Source: Chersky-840 sp050011815
GTDB lineage: Bacteria; Actinomycetota; Acidimicrobiia; Acidimicrobiales; UBA8190
Assembly (NCBI GenBank): GCA_050011815.1
Contig: JBEKIJ010000001.1
Span: 62,001 to 126,000, forward strand
Direction: 5' to 3'
DNA length: 64,000 bases
The position numbers and the translations under genes were made by a program. The notes beneath the pieces are model-generated. The model was not told the origin of the DNA and searched no databases. It worked only from the letters and a program-made list of their open reading frames with translations. Positions 34,592 to 42,404 of the stretch are shown one piece after another (position 1 is the first letter of the stretch; each line of letters begins with the position of its first letter).

Positions 34592-34604
34592 CCGGGGAAC
34601 CGGC
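34591..34604 (+). terminator. small tetraloop hairpin at the UPF0182 stop
   Basis: GCCGG-GGAA-CCGGC, five GC-rich pairs closed by a GNRA-type loop, beginning on the last base of the stop codon. Confidence 0.4.
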
Positions 34605-34618
34605 GGTCGGTCAGGTGC

Positions 34619-34624
34619 TAGCCT
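34619..34624 (+). promoter_or_regulatory. -10 box TAGCCT of the initiator tRNA gene
   Basis: Eleven nt before the mature 5' end of the tRNA, followed by a short GAC-repeat leader. Confidence 0.5.
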
Positions 34625-34635
34625 GACGACGACGA

Positions 34636-34712
<77 letters not shown>

Positions 34713-34732
34713 ACGGATTCTCAGAGTCCACG

Positions 34733-34760
34733 CGAAAGCCCACGATCTCGTGGGCTTTCG
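34733..34760 (+). terminator. tRNA-fMet terminator
   Basis: Perfect 13-bp inverted repeat, CGAAAGCCCACGA and TCGTGGGCTTTCG around a 2-nt centre, followed by TGCTGTTTCG. It marks the boundary between the core block and the AT-richer region downstream. Confidence 0.85.
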
Positions 34761-34831
34761 TGCTGTTTCGGCGTACTTCCACCGGGGTGTCGACAGGGCT
34801 CATCGGGACCTGCTCAGCCCTGGAGAGTGGA

Positions 34832-35299
34832 TCACTCGTGACCGGTCTCCTCATCGCCGCATTCCTTCTCGTTGGGCTCTCCCTTGCCAGTGGCGATGAG
34901 GTCCCGCAAGCTGCTCTTGATGTAGAAGCCCCACGCGTTTGAACAGTTGTCGAAGCACTCGAATTCGGGAACGAGACCCAGATGGGTGAATCGGACCTCC
35001 GTCTGATCGCCCTTTGGGGTCACATCGAAAGTGATGTCGGTGCCCGTCCACTCGGTCTTGTCCTCGGTGAAATTCAGGAAGCTGTCCATGACGTGCCAAA
35101 CGACTCGTTTACCAGGGACGAGTTCGGTGATCTCCTGCTTGGAGTAGTGGACGTCCTGGTATCGATAAGTCCAAATGTCACCGAGTTCGTCGGTGCTTCC
35201 TTCGATCTCTCCTGACCACCATCCCCGGACATCATTGATGGCGGCGAACACTTCCTCGGGAGCTTGATCGACCGTGAAGGTTGCGATGAAATCGTTCAT
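34832..35299 (-). CDS. SRPBCC/AHSA1-type START-like domain protein
   Basis: 155 residues from ATG 35299, preceded by GGAGAG. The N-terminus NDFIATFTVDQAPEEVFAAINDVRGWW and the strand pattern TFDVTPKGDQTEVRFTHLGLVP are typical of the AHSA1/SRPBCC hydrophobic-cavity fold, as is the closing helix FYIKSSLRDLIATGKG. Such proteins bind lipids or small hydrophobic ligands or act as Hsp90-type cochaperones; the ligand is not predictable. Codon use is less GC-biased than the genes before the tRNA. Same strand as the SDR gene upstream, 90 bp apart. Confidence 0.8.
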   Translation of the reverse strand: MNDFIATFTVDQAPEEVFAAINDVRGWWSGEIEGSTDELGDIWTYRYQDVHYSKQEITELVPGKRVVWHVMDSFLNFTEDKTEWTGTDITFDVTPKGDQTEVRFTHLGLVPEFECFDNCSNAWGFYIKSSLRDLIATGKGEPNEKECGDEETGHE

Positions 35300-35389
35300 G
35301 ATTCTCTCCAGTTGTGAATAGTTGAAAGCTAAGGTCTGTGATGGGCCGGAACGACGTGGCGACCCGGAAAACTCCAACATTCAAGTTGC

Positions 35390-36115
35390 TTACGACGCGA
35401 CGGGCTCTGCGCCGATGAGCGCTGCATACTGGTGCTCGAAGGCCTTGGCCGGACTGTCGCGCCAGCTTTCGGCCAGCGATGCCGATAGAGCATCGGGGAA
35501 GATGTCCTCCTCGCCCTGCTCCACTCCATCGAAGATGGCTCGTGCAACCGACTCCGGAGACGCCTTCGGGATATCGAAGCCTCGGGTCATGTCGGTGTCC
35601 GTAGGCCCGGTCAAGACGGCATGGACCCTCACCCCCCGCCCAGCCAAGAGGGCACGAAACGATTGCGTCAGGTTGAACGCGGCCGCCTTGGAGATCGCGT
35701 AGGCCGGAGTGAACGGCAATGGGGCGAAGGCCATCATGGACACGTTGTTTACGATCGTTCCCCCGGAGCGGGTCAGCAACGGGAGAAATGCTTGAGTCAC
35801 GCCGTAGGTGCCGAACAGGTTGACCGCGAGGTGCTGCTCGAGGACGGACCTATCGCTCAGGTCATCGTAGAGAGCGATACCGGCGTTGTTGATGAGGTAG
35901 TCGAGCGACCCGATGCGCTCGACCGCCGCCTGGATCTGCGCCGCGTCGGTTACGTCGAGGGCGAGGGCAGTGACGCGCCCGTCCGCGTGGACCAACGGTC
36001 CGCGCGTGCCGGCGTAGACCTGCTTGGCACCTCTCCGCAGAGCTTCCTCGACCAGTGCTTGCCCGATACCACGATTGGCTCCGGTCACCAGAACTGACTT
36101 GTCCGCGATTGTCAC
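35390..36115 (-). CDS. short-chain dehydrogenase/reductase
   Basis: 241-residue SDR from GTG 36115, chosen for GAGGAGG just upstream. Cofactor motif TGANRGIG, structural NNAG, catalytic Ser in VNNVSMMAF and YAISK (Tyr/Lys). Substrate unknown. It is divergent from the ECF sigma factor gene; in ECF groups with a SnoaL-like tail the adjacent oxidoreductase is often the regulated target, which is a reasonable inference here. Confidence 0.88.
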   Translation of the reverse strand: MTIADKSVLVTGANRGIGQALVEEALRRGAKQVYAGTRGPLVHADGRVTALALDVTDAAQIQAAVERIGSLDYLINNAGIALYDDLSDRSVLEQHLAVNLFGTYGVTQAFLPLLTRSGGTIVNNVSMMAFAPLPFTPAYAISKAAAFNLTQSFRALLAGRGVRVHAVLTGPTDTDMTRGFDIPKASPESVARAIFDGVEQGEEDIFPDALSASLAESWRDSPAKAFEHQYAALIGAEPVAS

Positions 36116-36294
36116 TATGCCCTCCTCATCCGTAGGAGCCCCAGGCCCCGACGCTCGGATTGTCCGAACCGCCATTGATGCAGACACCGCGCCGACGGAA
36201 AACTGGGCGCGCACCGACCGCCCAGTTCGCGACTCGGTCGGTGTCGATACCGAAGGGACAACAGCACGAACGAAGAAGATGGCGCGAGAATGGA

Positions 36295-37305
36295 GTGGTG
36301 ACAGTGGACCTGATCGACAGGGCACAAGAAGGGGACGGCGACGCGTTCCGGGAACTGACCGAGCCGTACCGCCGAGAGCTCCAGGTGCACTGTTACCGGA
36401 TGCTCGGGTCCTTCCAGGACGCCGAAGACGCCCTGCAGGACACGTTCTTGGCTGCCTGGCAGGGCATCGCGGGGTACGAGGGTCGTGCGTCGTTTCGCAC
36501 GTGGCTCTACCGGATCGCCACCAACCGCTGTCTCAACACACTTCGCTCAGCCAAGAGACGTCCGGCCCGGGAGTGGGGAATGCCCGAGGTTGTCCCTCCC
36601 GAGCCGACTCGCCTCGGCGAAATCACGTGGCTCGAGCCGTATCCCGACTCCCTCCTCGCTGGTGCGTTCGATGCGCCGCTCGGCCCGGAGGCCCGCTACG
36701 AAGAGACTGAAGCGATCTCCCTGACTTTCGTGACCGCACTCCAAGCATTGCCCCCTCGCCAGCTGGCCGTGCTCATCCTGCGCGACGTGCTCGGGTACCA
36801 CGCCGACGAGGTGGGCGACATGCTTGACTCGACCGTCGATTCGGTCAACAGCGCCCTGAAGCGGGCCCGGGCCGGCCTTCAGCATCTAATGCCTCCAACG
36901 GGTGAGGGTCAATCGCCAGCCCCCGATTCCCCCACGGAGCGTGCGCTTGTGGAGAGGTTCGTCGCCTCGTATGAGTCCGGCGATGTCGAGGCGTTGGTCG
37001 CATTGCTCACCGATGATGTCTTGATCTCGATGCCACCAGTTCCCCTCGAATTCCAAGGTCGCGACAAAGTGGCCCAATTCTTCGCCCGAATCTTCGGCGA
37101 GGGCCGCTACGCATATGACCTGGTGCCGGCGACGCGGGCAAACGGTCAGCCGGCATTCGGTGCTTTCCTTCGCACCTCGACCGACATGCGCCAAGGCACA
37201 AGCCTCCTCGTCCTCACCCTCACCGGCGACCGGATCTGCGCAATTACGGGCTTCGACAAGGAAGTGTTTCCGTTGTTCGGGCTCCCGCCATCGCTCTCTC
37301 GCTGA
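36295..37305 (+). CDS. ECF sigma factor with SnoaL-like C-terminal domain
   Basis: About 336 residues; consecutive in-frame GTGs at 36295, 36298 and 36304 make the exact start uncertain. Region 2 (DAFRELTEPYRRELQVHCYRMLGSFQDAEDALQDTFLAAW) and region 4 (LPPRQLAVLILRDVLGYHADEVGDMLDSTVDSVNSALKRAR) are clear. The last 110 residues form a SnoaL-like NTF2-fold domain (ERFVASYESGDVEALVALLTDDV), the SigJ/SigX5/ECF41-like architecture in which this domain replaces an anti-sigma factor. No anti-sigma gene is adjacent, consistent with that. Confidence 0.9.
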   Translation: MVTVDLIDRAQEGDGDAFRELTEPYRRELQVHCYRMLGSFQDAEDALQDTFLAAWQGIAGYEGRASFRTWLYRIATNRCLNTLRSAKRRPAREWGMPEVVPPEPTRLGEITWLEPYPDSLLAGAFDAPLGPEARYEETEAISLTFVTALQALPPRQLAVLILRDVLGYHADEVGDMLDSTVDSVNSALKRARAGLQHLMPPTGEGQSPAPDSPTERALVERFVASYESGDVEALVALLTDDVLISMPPVPLEFQGRDKVAQFFARIFGEGRYAYDLVPATRANGQPAFGAFLRTSTDMRQGTSLLVLTLTGDRICAITGFDKEVFPLFGLPPSLSR

Positions 37306-37393
37306 TGGTCGGTCCCGAGTGCGCTCCACGTCGGGGACGGCCCAATACTCGTCTGGGTGCAATGAGCCCACATTTGGGAGTAAGGACTACCTC

Positions 37394-37657
37394 GTGTCCA
37401 AGATCACCCTTCTCCGATCAGACGTCACCGCTGAAGAGGTGAGCGCGGTGCTCCGGAGGGAGTTGGGTTCGCGCTACACCGTTACGCGCGGCTCGCGGGG
37501 GCAAGACCTGGCCGGTGATGACCGAGGCGCAGATCGACGGCAGCCAGAGGCGTCTCTCCGCGTTGGCGGCGCTCGTGACCGGCAAGGAGCGGGCGACCGG
37601 CACCACAGGCTAGCTCCGGGGGTGTACCGATCCACGTTTCTCGACGCGGCGGCTTGA
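37394..37657 (+). pseudogene. short hypothetical ORF, probably degraded
   Basis: GTG 37394 opens an 87-codon frame starting SKITLLRSDVTAEEVSAVLRRELG, which reads like the beginning of a real protein, but after about residue 35 it turns into Arg/Gly/Asp-rich sequence typical of a wrong frame. A neighbouring frame (from about 37516) reads MTEAQIDGSQRRLSALAALV, suggesting a frameshift in the middle. Length and content are compatible with a small actinobacterial hypothetical family, but no function can be given. Confidence 0.35.
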
Positions 37658-37720
37658 CCTTGACCCTGGGGGAAGCCCCAGACTTGTCAGGCAGCTGTCA
37701 TGTCGATGAGGAGCGAGCAC

Positions 37721-38569
37721 GTGGATCAGATGAGCATCGGAGAGTTCGCCAGAGACTCGCGGCTATCCGCCAAGGCGCTGCGGCTCTATGACGAGCTGGG
37801 TCTGCTGCCGCCAGCACGGGTGGATGAGGAGTCTGGCTACCGCTTCTATGAGCCCGGCCAGCTCAAGCAGGCACGCCTGATCGCGGCGCTACGCCAGCTG
37901 CAGGTCCCGCTGGCGGAGATCAAGGCGATCCTGCCGCTTGAGCCGGTCCAGGGGGCGGAGCGTCTCCGCCAGTTCTGGGCCACAACCGAGGCCGGCCACA
38001 CGACTCGGCGTGCGCTCGCCGCATACCTGATCGACGAGCTGAGCGGAAAGAGGTCCGTCGTGTACGAGGTCATCACGAGGGAGATGCCCGATCGCAGCCT
38101 GCTGTGCCTTAAGCGCAACGTCGCCGATCGCGATCGAGCATGGGTGTTCGGCAAGGAGTTCATTGCCCTGCTTCGGCAATACCAGCTGCCGCAGATACCG
38201 GGACGCGCCGGCGCGTTCTTCTGTATCTACTGGGGTGAGGTCAGCGAGGACAGCGACGGTCCGATGGAGTGGTGCCGGCCCGTCCCACCAGACGAGGCGG
38301 AAGCGCTCGCCGCCCGTTGCCCGGAGCTGACCCTGCGTGCCGAGGCCGCCCACCAGGAGGCGTTCGTGAAGATCGGCGCGGGGATCGACGGCGCCGACTG
38401 GCAAGTGGTGTCACGATCGCTGGAGGCTTGGAGCGAGCAGCAGCCCGACCTTCGCCTGGCCACAGGCATGGCCGCACTGGGATTGCGGATCACCTTTCTG
38501 CCCAGCGAAGTGGGACAGGACACCTACCAAGACTTCGCGATCCCGTTCAACGGTTCGCCACGCGGATGA
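37721..38569 (+). CDS. MerR-family regulator with GyrI-like effector domain
   Basis: 282 residues from GTG 37721 (GAGGAG 8 nt upstream; ATG 37700 is an alternative). N-terminal winged helix SIGEFARDSRLSAKALRLYDELGLLPPARVDEESGYRFY, a dimerisation helix, and a C-terminal GyrI/BmrR-like ligand domain. Such regulators twist the promoter of an adjacent exporter on ligand binding. ATGA overlap with the ABC ATPase supports one operon and a drug or toxin sensing role. Confidence 0.9.
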   Translation: MDQMSIGEFARDSRLSAKALRLYDELGLLPPARVDEESGYRFYEPGQLKQARLIAALRQLQVPLAEIKAILPLEPVQGAERLRQFWATTEAGHTTRRALAAYLIDELSGKRSVVYEVITREMPDRSLLCLKRNVADRDRAWVFGKEFIALLRQYQLPQIPGRAGAFFCIYWGEVSEDSDGPMEWCRPVPPDEAEALAARCPELTLRAEAAHQEAFVKIGAGIDGADWQVVSRSLEAWSEQQPDLRLATGMAALGLRITFLPSEVGQDTYQDFAIPFNGSPRG

Positions 38570-39462
38570 CGACGGTCGCCACAGCAGAGTCGTTGACCAA
38601 GCGCTTCGGTGAGGTCTTAGCGGTCACGGATCTGTCATTTGCGTTGGAGGCTGGGACGATCACGGGCTTTCTCGGCCCGAACGGTGCTGGCAAGACGACA
38701 ACGCTGCGGATGATCCTGGGCCTGGCGGCGCCGACGAGTGGACGAGCACTGGTCTTCGATCATCCTTACGCGGCATTGCCGCGTGCAGCACTGCGGATTG
38801 GTGCTGTGCTCGAGGCGACCGACTTCCATCCCGGCCGCTCGGGCCGCGATCACCTGCGGATGCTCGGGCAGGCCGTCGATGTTCCTGACTCACGTGCGGA
38901 CGAGGTGTTGCGCCTGGTGGAGCTCGGCGACGCCGCCCACCGGCGCGTGAAGGGATACTCGCTGGGGATGCGTCAGCGGCTTGGGCTCGCGGCGGCGCTG
39001 CTTGGCGACCCGGAGCTTCTGATTCTCGACGAGCCGGCCAACGGGCTTGACCCGGAGGGCGTTCGCTGGCTGCGGGACTTCCTGCACAGGCTGGCCTCAG
39101 AGGGCCGCACGGTGCTCATCTCGAGTCATGTGCTCGCCGAGATCGCGCAGACGGCTGACCGCGTGCTCATCATCAATCGCGGGCGGCTCGTGCTCTCGTC
39201 CTCACTGACAGAGCTGACCGCGCGGGCTGGCGGCGCAGTGCGCGTCCGCAGTGGCGAACCGCAGCGACTCACCAAAGCGCTGCGTGACGAGGCTCTGCAG
39301 GTGACGAAGGGTACCGACCACGCGCTGCTCGTCCAGGGAGCATCGAGCGAGCGGATCGGTGAGATCGCCTTCGCCGCCGGCGTCCCGGTTCACGAGCTGG
39401 TCAACGATGCAGGCGTGCTGGAGGACATCTTCCTCGAACTGACCTCGGAGGCGCCGGCATGA
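38566..39462 (+). CDS. ABC transporter ATPase, ABC-2/exporter type
   Basis: 298 residues. Walker A GPNGAGKTTT, Q-loop region GAVLEATDFHPGRSG, signature YSLGMRQRLGLA (degenerate LSGGQ), Walker B LLILDEPANGLDPEG, and switch His in ISSHVLAEI. The C-terminal extension is typical of DrrA/CcmA-type exporters. Starts inside the merR stop (ATGA) and ends inside the permease start (ATGA): three translationally coupled genes. Confidence 0.93.
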   Translation: MTTVATAESLTKRFGEVLAVTDLSFALEAGTITGFLGPNGAGKTTTLRMILGLAAPTSGRALVFDHPYAALPRAALRIGAVLEATDFHPGRSGRDHLRMLGQAVDVPDSRADEVLRLVELGDAAHRRVKGYSLGMRQRLGLAAALLGDPELLILDEPANGLDPEGVRWLRDFLHRLASEGRTVLISSHVLAEIAQTADRVLIINRGRLVLSSSLTELTARAGGAVRVRSGEPQRLTKALRDEALQVTKGTDHALLVQGASSERIGEIAFAAGVPVHELVNDAGVLEDIFLELTSEAPA

Positions 39463-40193
39463 TCGCGCAGATCAGGGCAGAGCTTTTGAAGACTCGCTCG
39501 ACCCGGACCACGCTCGGATTAATCCTCGGGATGATCGCGCTGATCCTACTCTTCACGCTGCTCACCGGGCTGCTGACCCACCCAAGCGGCCTTGCTGGCA
39601 AAGAAGACCAACGTGAGCTACTGAGCGTGGGCAGTCTCACGGCCGTGTTCTCCGCGCTTGCGGGGGTGTTGCTTGTGACCAGCGAGTACCGCTACGGCAC
39701 GATCCGCCCGACGTTCTTGTTCAACCCCGTACGCTCACACGTCCTGACTGCCAAGGCCGTCGCTGGCGCGCTTGCGGGACTCGCATTCGGAATCCTCGGC
39801 GAGGCGATCGGCTGGGCGCTCGGCTATGCGATCCTCGACGGGCGTGGCATCGCCGTCGTGCTCGGCAGCGGCGACATTCTGCTGCTCACGCTCGGCGGGC
39901 TCGCCGGCGCGGCCCTGTGGGGCGCGATCGGCGCCGGCCTCGGAGCGATCATCCACAACCAAGTCGGCGGCGTCATCGCGCTCCTGGCCTGGGGTCTCGT
40001 CGTCGACGACCTCCTGTTCGGCCTCGTCCCCTCGGTCGGGCGGTTCACGCCAACCCGAGCTTCGGACGCACTCATGGGCCTCCGAGTCGATCATCTCCTC
40101 TCGCCAGGCGCCGGCGCGATCACGTTGATCGCCTGGGCCGGCGCACTGGCGGTCGTCGGTATCGCCCGGTCCGTTCGGCAGGACATCAGCTGA
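39459..40193 (+). CDS. ABC-2 type transporter permease
   Basis: 244 residues, six predicted membrane helices, beginning IAQIRAELLKTRSTRTTLGLILGMIALILLF. The segment EYRYGTIRPTFLFNPVRSHVLTAKAVAG matches bacteriocin/antibiotic-export ABC-2 permeases. Works with the preceding ATPase, under the MerR regulator. Substrate unknown. Confidence 0.9.
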   Translation: MIAQIRAELLKTRSTRTTLGLILGMIALILLFTLLTGLLTHPSGLAGKEDQRELLSVGSLTAVFSALAGVLLVTSEYRYGTIRPTFLFNPVRSHVLTAKAVAGALAGLAFGILGEAIGWALGYAILDGRGIAVVLGSGDILLLTLGGLAGAALWGAIGAGLGAIIHNQVGGVIALLAWGLVVDDLLFGLVPSVGRFTPTRASDALMGLRVDHLLSPGAGAITLIAWAGALAVVGIARSVRQDIS

Positions 40194-40553
40194 CTCCCCG
40201 GGTGATCGCCATGGAGTCGCGGCTACGCCTGACCAGTGACCAGGGGGCCCTGGCAACGCCGCATCCGGCCAACCCCCTACCGCAGAGTCGTTGGCACCCG
40301 CTTGCCCCCTCTCGCAACGCCAAATCGATATGGGGATCGGTAGTGGCATCGGGTTTCTCGGGACTTGAACGTGGAAGCGACCATGTTGAGTAGTGCAGCG
40401 CCTGGCCGGCTGCATAGGGCAGGAGCCGTGACCAGCAGGTCGTCGAGAACCCAGGTCAGAGCCCTCCTCTTCGGGAGGGCTCTCCTGTTTCCGAGTGACC
40501 GCCCCTAGTGCCATCCCTGCCTTTTTCGCCACATCCGTGGGTACGTTGGTCCC
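40194..40553. other. 360-bp non-coding gap between the ABC operon and the integrase remnant
   Basis: No gene is visible. The only clear structure is the terminator-like hairpin at 40458-40483. The segment has mixed base composition and could be the worn edge of an integrated element; no tRNA or duplicated att sequence could be found. Confidence 0.5.
40458..40483 (+). terminator. hairpin ahead of the integrase remnant
   Basis: AGAGCCCTCC / GGAGGGCTCT, 10-bp perfect arms with a TCTTCG loop, followed by CCTGTTT. Position and form are those of a rho-independent terminator just upstream of an integrase gene. Confidence 0.7.
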
Positions 40554-40670
40554 GTGCGAGGCACGAAGCGGAAACGGCGCGACAGCGTGTGGGAGGTCCG
40601 GGTCCAGGTCGGTCGGGACCCGCTGACTGGGAAGCCCCGACAGTTGTCGAAGACCGTCCACCCGACTTGA
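40554..40670 (+). pseudogene. N-terminal remnant of a tyrosine-recombinase integrase
   Basis: 38 codons from GTG 40554 to TGA 40668. The peptide VRGTKRKRRDSVWEVRVQVG followed by RDPLTGKPRQLSKT matches the start of phage and ICE integrases (AP2-like arm-binding strand with the TGK.RQ.SKT motif). The core-binding and catalytic domains are absent; the next gene begins 58 bp later. Marks a lost or rearranged mobile element. Confidence 0.65.
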
Positions 40671-40728
40671 ACATTTGCTGGACTCCCGTGGGATCCTTGG
40701 GCCAGACCCTTTCGAGTTTGGAGGCCAC

Positions 40729-41343
40729 ATGCGCAGCGACATCCGTGCAGGCGAGACGTTTCCCGACTACGAGCTCGCCGATCAATCAGGCCGGCGCCTG
40801 TCCCTGTCGGAGCTCCAGGGAGCCAATCCGATGGTGCTCCATCTGTCCCGCGGCGGCTTCGATCCCAAAGAGCATCAGTTCGTAGGGCGATTGGTCGACA
40901 TGTATCCCGAGTTCAGGAATGCTTACACGCGATTGGCCCTCATCTCGACCGACAATCAGCTGAGCATCAATGAGTTCCGGGACGCGCTGGGCGCCACCTG
41001 GCCGTTCCTGTCGGACCCCGAGCGGGTGGTCCAGAAGGATCTGGACATCAAAGAGTTCACGGATGAGCCCCACGATCCGATGATCCCCCACACGTTCGTC
41101 CTCGAGCCCGGGCTCAAGATCTTCAAGATCTACAACGGATACTGGTACTGGGGCCGGCCCACGATGGCAGAGCTCCACGTAGATCTGAGGGGCGTGTTCA
41201 AGAAAATTCGGCCCGACTTCGACTTGGCGGCTCCTGGGTTGAGGGAGGCGTGGGAACGAGGAGACCGGGATCTATTCCTCGTCGACACATTGGAGGAGCC
41301 GATCCGGTACACCGAAGGCAAGAGCATCGGTATCAAACGGTGA
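40729..41343 (+). CDS. peroxiredoxin-like (AhpC/TSA fold) protein without cysteine
   Basis: 204 residues from ATG 40729 (GGAGG 5 nt upstream). The fold and motifs are of the redoxin family: AGETFPDYELADQSGRRLSLSEL, LALISTDN, ATWPFLSDPERVVQKDLDI, IPHTFVLEPGL, YNGYWYWGRPT. Where relatives carry the peroxidatic Cys (GxxCPKEHQ) this protein has RGGFDPKEHQ, with Asp45 instead, and no cysteine exists anywhere in the protein. Thiol peroxidase activity is therefore impossible; a binding or structural role, or recent inactivation, is implied. Confidence 0.85.
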   Translation: MRSDIRAGETFPDYELADQSGRRLSLSELQGANPMVLHLSRGGFDPKEHQFVGRLVDMYPEFRNAYTRLALISTDNQLSINEFRDALGATWPFLSDPERVVQKDLDIKEFTDEPHDPMIPHTFVLEPGLKIFKIYNGYWYWGRPTMAELHVDLRGVFKKIRPDFDLAAPGLREAWERGDRDLFLVDTLEEPIRYTEGKSIGIKR

Positions 41344-41357
41344 CCGTGGGGGTCCCC

Positions 41358-42059
41358 ATGGCCAATCACGGCGAACGCCCTCGGTCTTCCACGGTTCCGG
41401 TGCGGATCGCTCTTGGGGTGGTGGCCGGACCGCTGTTCGTTGGTACCTTCACCGTGATCGGGGCACGGCGGGCCGGATACGACTGGCGCCGCCACGCGGT
41501 GAGTTCGCTCGGGGCCGGACGTCTCGGGTGGCCCCAACGCTCGAATTTCATCCTCACGGGCTCGCCCTACCTCGTCGCCGCATCGGGTCTTGCACGATGC
41601 CCGCGGCGGATCGTCGGGCCCCGCCTGGTCCCGGTGCTCGTGGGGGTGGTCGGCGCGGGCCTGATCGGCTCGGGTCTGTTCGTGACCGACCCCGTCGGCG
41701 GGTTCCCGCCGCCCGAGTCCGGCGAGGATGAAGCTGGCACTCCTGCACCGGCTGGCCTGGCCCCGACCCGTTCAGGCACTATGCACAACCTCTTCGCCAT
41801 CCCGATCTTCGTCGGCATACCCCTAGTAGGCATGGTGTCCGCCGTTTCCTCGGCGAGGAAGAGGCAGTGGCGCTGGGCGGGTTACTCGGTCGGATCCGCC
41901 CTCGCAATGGTGGCCAACTTCGTGCTGTTTGGTGCAGCTTTCGGTGGTCGCGTGCCCCGTCTTGTAGCAAAGGGCGGCATTTTCCAGCGCATCTCGGTCG
42001 CCGCGGGGTTGGGATGGTTGAGCGCCCTATCGCTCCGTGCTCTCGTCCCGTTTCGATGA
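41358..42059 (+). CDS. DUF998-like membrane protein
   Basis: 233 residues from ATG 41358 (GTG 41346 possible). About six membrane segments; the early motif GYDWRRHAVSSLGAGRLGW and GLFVTDPVGGFPP match the DUF998 integral membrane family. The middle loop (PPPESGEDEAGTPAP) is acidic and Pro-rich. Function unknown. It follows the redoxin-like gene by 14 nt and is probably cotranscribed. Confidence 0.75.
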   Translation: MANHGERPRSSTVPVRIALGVVAGPLFVGTFTVIGARRAGYDWRRHAVSSLGAGRLGWPQRSNFILTGSPYLVAASGLARCPRRIVGPRLVPVLVGVVGAGLIGSGLFVTDPVGGFPPPESGEDEAGTPAPAGLAPTRSGTMHNLFAIPIFVGIPLVGMVSAVSSARKRQWRWAGYSVGSALAMVANFVLFGAAFGGRVPRLVAKGGIFQRISVAAGLGWLSALSLRALVPFR

Positions 42060-42079
42060 AACTGAGCTGATAATCCGCC

Positions 42080-42256
42080 CTACCACCTGTCATACACGAG
42101 ATTCGTGGCGTACCGACCGAACGTCATTGTCACCTCGGGGGTTTGACGGCTGGTTTGTGTCTGATTGTCTGAGTGCGCCGCTGGGGCCATGTCCGACGGC
42201 GCCGATTCCCAGAGTCGCGTCGAGTCCTCGATGTCGGTCAACAGGAACGTCACCGA
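42080..42256 (-). pseudogene. truncated N-terminus of a class III adenylate cyclase
   Basis: On the minus strand the frame reads SVTFLLTDIEDSTRLWESAP, the metal-binding start of class III cyclase domains (consensus VTFLFTDIEGSTRLWE), then loses similarity within about 20 residues and stops. The 345-bp gap 42060-42404 holds nothing else. An intact cyclase gene of the same type lies next to it on the same strand. Confidence 0.6.
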
Positions 42257-42404
42257 TTGCCGCCGAATAGGATTCTGTCGGCCCTGCCCCCTCGCCCCCA
42301 GACGCAAAGTGGAGCTGTGCGCGCTCACCCTGATGAGATTCGCGATCAACAGCACTGGCAAGCCGACGGAATTGATTGCGGTCTCAACCGGTCGACGAGA
42401 CGGG

